DNA of 8,994 bases, taken from an uncultured Eubacteriales bacterium. GTDB taxonomy: Bacteria; Bacillota; Clostridia; Lachnospirales; Lachnospiraceae. The notes beneath the pieces were generated by a model that did not search any database, was not told where the DNA came from, and worked only from the letters and a program-made list of their open reading frames with translations. Of this stretch, positions 4,566 through 8,994 are shown in pieces. The stretch lies in the NCBI GenBank assembly GCA_900321505.1, contig ONWK01000048.1, forward strand, positions 1 to 8,994. Reading direction: 5' to 3'. The number at the start of each line of letters is the position of its first letter. Position 1 is the first letter of the stretch. The position numbers and the translations under genes are program-made.

Positions 4566-6563
4566 TTATTCAGTTATCTTCTTCAGGATCTCGTTGCTCC
4601 TCTGCACGAACTTTGTCAGTTCCTCTGCCGTAAGCTGACGGTTTGCTATAGCCGCAAGATCATACAGCTGGCAGCATACCATATCAGTGGTCTCTCCCTC
4701 TGTATTATCCAGCACATATTTTACAAGGTCATTTCCGGCGTTCAGAACCAGCGTTTCGGAATTCTGGTTCATACCGCCCAGATTCATGCCTGACATACCG
4801 TAGGTCTTCATCATCTCGGCCATTCTGCGGGCCTCCTCGGACTGGGTCAGGATTGCAGATACCGAAGCATCCTTCAGACGGTCAACCTTGATGCTGAGGT
4901 TATCTTTTCCCGTCGCCTTACGGAATACGGTCTGCAGCTTTTCGGTATACTCTTTTTCTTCCTCCTCCGTAAGCTTCTCACCCTGCAGATTCTGGTTCAC
5001 CTGGGCATCTATGCGGTAGAACTTAACCTTCTCGTCACGGGCTTCCAGGCTTGTGATAAAGGGATTATCGATATTATGGGTCATGTAGAGAGCATCCATG
5101 CCCTCCTGCTTAAAGAGCTCTATATACTGTGCCTGAAGCTGCGCATCCGTCACATAATAAACCTGATTCTCATGAGTTTCCTTTGCACTCTCCAGATACT
5201 CTGAAAGAGATACATACTTGTCCTCGAGATTCTTATAAATGATATAGTCCTTCATTTTTTCATTGAACTTATCATCTCTCAGGCAGCCGAACTTGATAAA
5301 GGGTGAAATGTCATCCCAGAACTTCTCATAGTCCTCCCTGTGGTTCTTGCACATGCCTGTCAGCTTGTCAGCCACCTTCTTAACTATGTGGTCGCGGATC
5401 TTCTGTACAAAGCCATCATTCTGCAGCGCGCTTCGCGATACATTGAGCGGAAGATCCGGACAGTCGATCACGCCCTTCAGCACAAGCAGAAATTCAGGGA
5501 TAACCTCCCTGATGTTATCAGCGACAAATACCTGGTTATTATAAAGCTTTACCTTGCCCTCCAGCTGGTCAACCTCGGGATTGATCCGCGGGAAGTAAAG
5601 TATGCCCTTCAGATTGAAGGGATAATCCATATTCAGATGTATCCAGAAGAGCGGTTCCTTGAAATCATAGAATACCTTCTGGAAAAATTCCTTATATTCC
5701 TCATCGGTGCAGTCGCCGGGAGTCTTCATCCAAAGCGGATGTATATCATTCAGCGGAGTTTCCTTCTCCTCCTCATCCTCCTCTGTCTCAAGTACATCCT
5801 CTTCTTCAGCCTCGGACGTTTCGGAGGTTCCTCCTACCAGATCATCCTCTTCCTTCTCAGCCGCCTTCTTTTTCTTTGCAGCAGCCTCTTCCTTCTTCTT
5901 CTGTTCTACGGTATCCTTCTTCTCCTTTGCTGCATCCTCATCCACAAAGTAGATCTCAACCGGCATAAATGAGCAGTATTTATTTATAACTTCCTTTACG
6001 GAATATGAATTGCAGAACTTAAGGCAGTCATCGGAAAGATAGAGGGTTATACGTGTACCGCGAACCTGCTGTGTACCCTCGGACATGGTATATTCCGTAC
6101 CGCCGTCACATTCCCAGTGTACCGGTACCGCATCGGGCTGATAGGATCTGGTTTCGATCTCCACCTTATCAGCCACCATAAATGCACTGTAAAAGCCCAG
6201 TCCAAAATGACCGATGATCTGATCCTGGCTGTCCTTATCCTTATATTTCTCAAGAAAATCGGACGCTCCGGAGAAAGCTATCTGGTTGATATACTTATCA
6301 ACCTCCTCCATGGTCATACCGATACCGTTATCCTCAAATACCAGAGTCTTAGCCTTGGGAGAAGCATATACATTCACACGGTACTGCTCTCCTTCCGGAA
6401 CCTCGGCGTCACCGAGCGAAACCAGCCTCTTCAGTTTTGTAATGGCATCAACGCCATTGGAGATCAGTTCTCTGATAAATATGTCCTGATCAGAATAAAG
6501 CCATTTCTTTATAATAGGAAAAATGTTCTCACTGTTGATCGATAAACTGCCCTTGTTTGTCAT
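4566..6563 (-). CDS. htpG: Molecular chaperone HtpG (bacterial Hsp90)
   Basis: HtpG is a cytosolic, dimeric, ATP-driven chaperone. The 665-residue product has the GHKL ATPase domain (RELISNGVDA 31-40 with catalytic Glu32, DNGIGM 78-83, GHFGLGFYSAFMVAD 118-132, GTRITLYL 169-176), a middle domain (about 272-510, WIHLNMDYPFNLKGILYFP 307-325, NVSRSALQ 374-381 with the ATP-contacting Arg377) and a C-terminal dimerisation domain ending KKITE, without the eukaryotic MEEVD tail. Between the first two domains lies a charged linker of about 60 residues (208-268): first Lys/Glu-rich, then strongly acidic. This makes it longer than the roughly 624-residue E. coli protein. The open frame extends 44 codons upstream, but AAGGA 8 nt before the ATG at 6563 and the promoter inside that extension fix this start. 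A promoter and a perfect CIRCE precede it. Confidence 0.97.
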   Translation of the reverse strand: MTNKGSLSINSENIFPIIKKWLYSDQDIFIRELISNGVDAITKLKRLVSLGDAEVPEGEQYRVNVYASPKAKTLVFEDNGIGMTMEEVDKYINQIAFSGASDFLEKYKDKDSQDQIIGHFGLGFYSAFMVADKVEIETRSYQPDAVPVHWECDGGTEYTMSEGTQQVRGTRITLYLSDDCLKFCNSYSVKEVINKYCSFMPVEIYFVDEDAAKEKKDTVEQKKKEEAAAKKKKAAEKEEDDLVGGTSETSEAEEEDVLETEEDEEEKETPLNDIHPLWMKTPGDCTDEEYKEFFQKVFYDFKEPLFWIHLNMDYPFNLKGILYFPRINPEVDQLEGKVKLYNNQVFVADNIREVIPEFLLVLKGVIDCPDLPLNVSRSALQNDGFVQKIRDHIVKKVADKLTGMCKNHREDYEKFWDDISPFIKFGCLRDDKFNEKMKDYIIYKNLEDKYVSLSEYLESAKETHENQVYYVTDAQLQAQYIELFKQEGMDALYMTHNIDNPFITSLEARDEKVKFYRIDAQVNQNLQGEKLTEEEEKEYTEKLQTVFRKATGKDNLSIKVDRLKDASVSAILTQSEEARRMAEMMKTYGMSGMNLGGMNQNSETLVLNAGNDLVKYVLDNTEGETTDMVCCQLYDLAAIANRQLTAEELTKFVQRSNEILKKITE

Positions 6564-6571
6564 CTTGTACA

Positions 6572-6576
6572 TCCTT
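6572..6576 (-). promoter_or_regulatory. Ribosome binding site fixing the htpG start
   Basis: AAGGA on the minus strand is 8 nt before the ATG at 6563. Another in-frame ATG, three codons upstream, overlaps the end of this site and cannot use it. Confidence 0.75.
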
Positions 6577-6645
6577 CTTTCTATGATAGTTCGTAAAATT
6601 ACTTGTAACTGTTCAGGTTTCTTTCCCGAAAAATATCCAGCACAT

Positions 6646-6674
6646 ATAATAGTCCGAATATCAAAAAAAGTCAA
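6646..6674 (-). promoter_or_regulatory. Sigma-A promoter of htpG
   Basis: TTGACT (-35, 6669-6674) and TATTAT (-10, 6646-6651) are 17 bp apart. Transcription would start near 6639 and give a leader of about 75 nt. The -35 is 7 bp from the CIRCE operator. Confidence 0.75.
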
Positions 6675-6681
6675 GAAAAAG

Positions 6682-6708
6682 TTAGCACTCACCAAATATG
6701 AGTGCTAA
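6682..6708. promoter_or_regulatory. CIRCE operator (HrcA binding site) upstream of htpG
   Basis: TTAGCACTC (6682-6690), nine bases, GAGTGCTAA (6700-6708): identical to the CIRCE consensus in both arms. HrcA binds CIRCE and represses groESL and dnaK operons until heat stress. Here its only downstream gene on the minus strand is htpG. The element lies upstream of the -35, about -44 to -70 from the predicted start, rather than within or after the promoter as is usual. Confidence 0.95.
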
Positions 6709-6769
6709 TCAAAGGCAAAAAAAAGTAAAACCTCTTATTTTATGCGTAAATCCGCCTTTTTTAATGTTC

Positions 6770-6849
6770 AAAAAAACTAAAAGATGCCGGATCCCCTTGA
6801 AGATCCGACATCTCTTTTTTGGTAAAGGATGGTTTTTCTTAATATTTAT
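6770..6849 (-). ncRNA. Candidate small RNA between a promoter-like sequence and a terminator
   Basis: Transcription from the promoter-like sequence at 6856-6884 would start near 6849 and stop at the hairpin/T-tract ending near 6770, giving about 80 nt. No ribosome binding site or open frame of note is inside. The region could equally be only the 3' untranslated end of the transglutaminase-like transcript. I recognise no RNA family. Confidence 0.25.
6782..6813 (-). terminator. Intrinsic terminator downstream of the transglutaminase-like gene
   Basis: A 12-bp stem pairs 6782-6793 with 6802-6813 around an 8-nt loop. On the minus strand all positions pair (one G-U), and the stem is followed by TTTTAGTTTTTTT, a strong T-tract. 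On the plus strand the same hairpin has one mismatch but is also followed by six T. It therefore ends minus-strand transcription before htpG and could act both ways. Confidence 0.85.
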
Positions 6850-6855
6850 GTAACA

Positions 6856-6884
6856 AATATAACATATTTATTCGTGAATTTCAA
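6856..6884 (-). promoter_or_regulatory. Promoter-like sequence inside the AT-rich spacer
   Basis: TTGAAA (6879-6884) and TATATT (6856-6861) are 17 bp apart, with TGT before the -10 (extended -10). AT-rich DNA produces such matches by chance, so confidence is moderate to low. Confidence 0.4.
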
Positions 6885-6983
6885 CAAAAACTTTCTTAAA
6901 AAGTGCACAAAAATAAGTTTACTACATCCTCTCAAAAAAGTACTGTTCAAGGCATATTGCACAAAGCCCGGCCGTAGGCGCCG

Positions 6984-8126
6984 TTACTGCCTCACATACA
7001 GGGTCAGAACCGTGAATTTTTCATTACCTACAGTGGAATAAAAGATGGAGGATATGCCCGGAACACCATAGATTCCCTTAAGTGTATATTCATTGATCTG
7101 GAAGGTTGATACGGCACATTCCAGAGAGCCATAGGGCTTTATGGTAAGCTTTTCCGTCAGATAATCGCCGAGATCCGAAGGATTTTCAAAATATGCATGC
7201 TCATACCGGAAATAATTCCAGTTCATATCCGTACAGGGAGTATATTTTTCCTTGTCCCAGGTATGATCACGCTCCATAAGCTCATCGCTCATATTGAAAT
7301 AAGCATGCGAAAGTATATCCTCCTCTCCCACCGGATCATCCCAGGTGGCATCCATGTGATACCAGTAACCGTTGATCTTTACAAGATTCCATGCATGGTT
7401 TTCCCTGTGTTCCGTATTTTTCTCGGAATCAGATGAATGATCCCTGCTGCCGGAGTCTGCCGTTCCTACCACATACTGATTCTCCACACCCGCACATGAA
7501 AGGAGCAGCGCCATCGCTTCGGCATATCCGTTGCATACCGCCTGCCCTTCCACCAGAGCTCCATAGGCACGGAATTCATTATCATTATCCGGGCTTCCGC
7601 TGCTGTATACACAGTTTTCCACCAGATAGTCGTGAAGCGCCAGTTCCTTCTGATATTCAGTCATTGTAGGAGATACCGTCTTTTTCAGAATTTTAACGAC
7701 GCGTTCCAGAAGTACCTGCGCATCCTTTTTTTCATCGGGTATTGGCACATCATTTTTATATGCATCATATACATAACTGTTATCCGACCTGGCAATTGTG
7801 AACACAACCTTCTGACATCCGAATATTTTCGGATGTATCTGAAATGAGTCAACACTGCCGTTCAGATTACTCATTATGTAATTGATATTCTTCAGTTCTT
7901 CCTCGGAAACGTCTTTAATATAGCAGGAAACCTTACCGTCGGTACCGCCCTCCAGCTCATTTGTCAGCATGGCGGCAACCTCCTGAATGCTCCCCAGGGC
8001 ATTTTTCTTCTCAAAAATGTTATTTACGGGATTAACTCCTGTCCAGTATTCCACCAGTTTAAGGAGTATTGCTAAAAGGACCAGGAGTATAAATGCCTCC
8101 AGGATTCCTTTTTTTAAACGGCTCAT
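6984..8126 (-). CDS. Membrane-anchored transglutaminase-like (papain-fold) protein
   Basis: This 380-residue protein starts with a basic tip (MSRLKK) and one hydrophobic segment (about 8-26), an uncleaved signal anchor that would place the rest outside the membrane. Residues 31 to about 150 are an unrecognised extracellular region. Residues about 155-265 carry a transglutaminase-like core with the full triad: Cys198 in EGQAVCNGYAEAM (193-205), His244 in ENHAWNLV (242-249), and Asp259 in YWYHMDATWDDP (254-265). A hydrophilic insert rich in Ser, Asp, Glu and His (224-242) separates Cys and His. The C-terminal 110 residues have no motif I know. Such proteins in Clostridia are usually of unknown substrate; a peptidase or wall/protein cross-linking role is possible. 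AGAGGA lies about 8 nt before the ATG. It has its own promoter and terminator and is divergent from argH. Confidence 0.85.
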   Translation of the reverse strand: MSRLKKGILEAFILLVLLAILLKLVEYWTGVNPVNNIFEKKNALGSIQEVAAMLTNELEGGTDGKVSCYIKDVSEEELKNINYIMSNLNGSVDSFQIHPKIFGCQKVVFTIARSDNSYVYDAYKNDVPIPDEKKDAQVLLERVVKILKKTVSPTMTEYQKELALHDYLVENCVYSSGSPDNDNEFRAYGALVEGQAVCNGYAEAMALLLSCAGVENQYVVGTADSGSRDHSSDSEKNTEHRENHAWNLVKINGYWYHMDATWDDPVGEEDILSHAYFNMSDELMERDHTWDKEKYTPCTDMNWNYFRYEHAYFENPSDLGDYLTEKLTIKPYGSLECAVSTFQINEYTLKGIYGVPGISSIFYSTVGNEKFTVLTLYVRQ

Positions 8127-8187
8127 CTGATCTGTCCTCTCGTAATATCACATTAACGTTACAATTTACCTTATCTTCTGTTTTCTG

Positions 8188-8216
8188 ATGATACTCCAAT
8201 CCGGCTGCTCCGTCAA
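8188..8216 (-). promoter_or_regulatory. Sigma-A promoter of the transglutaminase-like gene
   Basis: TTGACG (8211-8216) and TATCAT (8188-8193) are 17 bp apart. Predicted start is near 8181, giving a leader of about 54 nt that includes the palindrome TAACGTTA. Its -35 is only 12 bp from the -35 of the divergent argH promoter. Confidence 0.65.
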
Positions 8217-8228
8217 CCACGTACGGGT

Positions 8229-8257
8229 TTGACAACCCACCGGCAAGCATATATAAT
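8229..8257 (+). promoter_or_regulatory. Perfect-consensus sigma-A promoter of argH
   Basis: TTGACA (8229-8234) and TATAAT (8252-8257) match the sigma-A consensus in all twelve positions, with a 17-bp spacer. Transcription should start near 8264, about 25 nt before the argH ATG. An imperfect palindrome with AGCAT/ATGCT arms (8246-8263) covers the -10 and could be an operator. Confidence 0.9.
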
Positions 8258-8276
8258 GATGCTATTCTTACAGAAA

Positions 8277-8281
8277 AGAGG
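8277..8281 (+). promoter_or_regulatory. Ribosome binding site of argH
   Basis: AAAGAGG ends 7 nt before the ATG at 8289: a moderate match, but the only one in the short leader. Confidence 0.65.
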
Positions 8282-8288
8282 TTGTACT

Positions 8289-8994
8289 ATGGCACAGCTT
8301 TGGGGCGGAAGGTTTACAAAAGCAACCGACCGCGAAGTATATGAATTTAATGCATCCATCGGTTTTGACCGGCGTCTGCTGCAGCAGGATATCGAGGGAA
8401 GCATGGCGCACTCCGCTATGCTCGCCGCTGTCGGTGTGATAACCGATGAAGAGAAGGAAAGCATTCACTCCGGACTTCAGAGTATACTTAAGGATGTGGA
8501 AGACGAAACCCTTCCCATAACCTCAGAATACGAGGATGTCCACTCATTTGTTGAGGCAAATCTTATCGACAGGATCGGAGATGCGGGAAAGAAGCTCCAT
8601 ACGGGACGCAGCCGCAATGATCAGGTTGCCCTTGATATGCGTCTTTATGTACGCAGTGAGGTTGCAAAAACCGAACAGCTGGTACTGGAGCTTATGCATG
8701 CGCTTCATGAGCTCATGAAGGAGAATACCGATACCTTTATGCCGGGCTTTACCCATCTTCAGAAAGCCCAGCCTATCACCTTTGCACATCATATCGGAGC
8801 ATATATGGAAATGTCAAAGCGTGATCTCAGCCGTCTTATGGATATATATAAGCGGATGAACTACTGCCCTCTCGGCGCAGGCGCGCTTGCAGGCACTACA
8901 TATCCCCTCGACAGGGAAATGACGGCAGAACTGCTGCATTTTGCCGGACCTACGCTTAATTCCATTGATTCCGTATCTGACAGAGACTATGTTA
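8289..8994 (+). CDS. argH: Argininosuccinate lyase, N-terminal part, cut by window edge
   Basis: ArgH splits argininosuccinate into arginine and fumarate, the last step of arginine synthesis, as a cytosolic homotetramer of the fumarase/aspartase superfamily. The 235 codons seen begin MAQLWGGRFTKATD. They include EDVHSFVEANL (82-92), TGRSRNDQVALDMRLY (105-120, substrate binding), GFTHLQKAQP (153-162, with the catalytic-base His156) and PLGAGALAGT (194-203), then SVSDRDYV at the edge. The active-site serine loop and C-terminal domain lie beyond the right edge. The frame is intact. No argG is in the window, so argH may head a unit or stand alone, with argG elsewhere. It is divergent from the transglutaminase-like gene. 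Confidence 0.97.
   Translation, partial: MAQLWGGRFTKATDREVYEFNASIGFDRRLLQQDIEGSMAHSAMLAAVGVITDEEKESIHSGLQSILKDVEDETLPITSEYEDVHSFVEANLIDRIGDAGKKLHTGRSRNDQVALDMRLYVRSEVAKTEQLVLELMHALHELMKENTDTFMPGFTHLQKAQPITFAHHIGAYMEMSKRDLSRLMDIYKRMNYCPLGAGALAGTTYPLDREMTAELLHFAGPTLNSIDSVSDRDYV

Larger units (their letters stand above)
6709..6983. other. AT-rich spacer between htpG control region and transglutaminase-like gene
   Basis: No convincing gene lies in these 275 bases. They hold the hairpin terminator (6782-6813), a minus-strand promoter-like sequence (6856-6884), and A/T-rich runs. An 8-bp direct repeat TGCACAAA occurs at 6904-6911 and 6958-6965, with no function I can assign. A 70-codon plus-strand frame across 6829-7041 has no ribosome binding site, low-complexity content, and runs into the coding part of the opposite gene. 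Confidence 0.6.

Noticed and set aside
5340..5972. 210-codon plus-strand open frame antisense to htpG
   Set aside because: It mirrors the htpG coding frame, is long mainly because of the low-complexity charged-linker region, and lacks a ribosome binding site and known motifs.
6564..6695. 44-codon N-terminal extension of HtpG
   Set aside because: The extension overlaps the -10 and reaches into the CIRCE element, has no ribosome binding site, and does not resemble HtpG; the ATG at 6563 starts where the family begins.
6829..7041. 70-codon plus-strand open frame in the AT-rich spacer
   Set aside because: No ribosome binding site, AT-driven composition, and it runs into the coding region of the opposite gene.
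1..8994. CRISPR arrays, insertion sequences, tRNA or rRNA genes, prophage or defence genes
   Set aside because: No regularly spaced repeats, transposase motifs, terminal inverted repeats, or tRNA T-arm signatures were seen; all long frames are assigned to conserved housekeeping or enzyme families.

Overview
This window looks like a housekeeping stretch of chromosome from a Gram-positive anaerobe of the class Clostridia, most probably a member of the Lachnospiraceae. The inference rests on several things: strong AGGAGG-type ribosome binding sites and sigma-A promoters with 17-bp spacers, a perfect CIRCE operator, a WbpE-like aminotransferase, and an HtpG and PNPase whose sequences feel lachnospiraceal. 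The genus cannot be fixed without a search. No mobile element, CRISPR array, tRNA or rRNA is visible.

Layout, from right to left along the minus strand: a membrane-anchored transglutaminase-like protein (6984-8126), the chaperone gene htpG (4566-6563), rpsO for ribosomal protein S15 (4167-4433), a fused shikimate dehydrogenase/shikimate kinase aroE-aroK (2606-3970), a DegT-family sugar aminotransferase (1445-2563), and the first 392 codons of pnp (1-1177, running off the left edge). The only plus-strand gene is argH (8289 to the right edge, 235 codons seen). It is transcribed divergently from the transglutaminase gene, from a promoter matching the sigma-A consensus perfectly.

Transcription units inferred from promoters and hairpins: (1) argH alone in this window; (2) the transglutaminase gene, from a promoter at 8188-8216 to a hairpin at 6782-6813; (3) htpG, with a promoter at 6646-6674 and a perfect CIRCE just upstream; (4) rpsO, with an A-tract plus extended -10 promoter and a foldable leader, followed by a hairpin terminator; (5) aroEK and the aminotransferase, 42 bp apart and with no convincing promoter of their own, so probably served by read-through from rpsO across a 196-bp, strongly structured spacer; (6) pnp, with its own promoter and a foldable leader after a terminator-like hairpin behind the aminotransferase gene.

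The most interesting points are: rpsO and pnp, classically adjacent, are here separated by two metabolic genes; the spacer between rpsO and aroEK carries several stable inverted repeats; HtpG has a roughly 60-residue charged linker reminiscent of eukaryotic Hsp90; htpG is placed under an HrcA operator that sits upstream of the -35; and a promoter/terminator pair at 6770-6884 could make a small RNA. I did not find a clear multi-gene novel system; the genes are largely recognisable.
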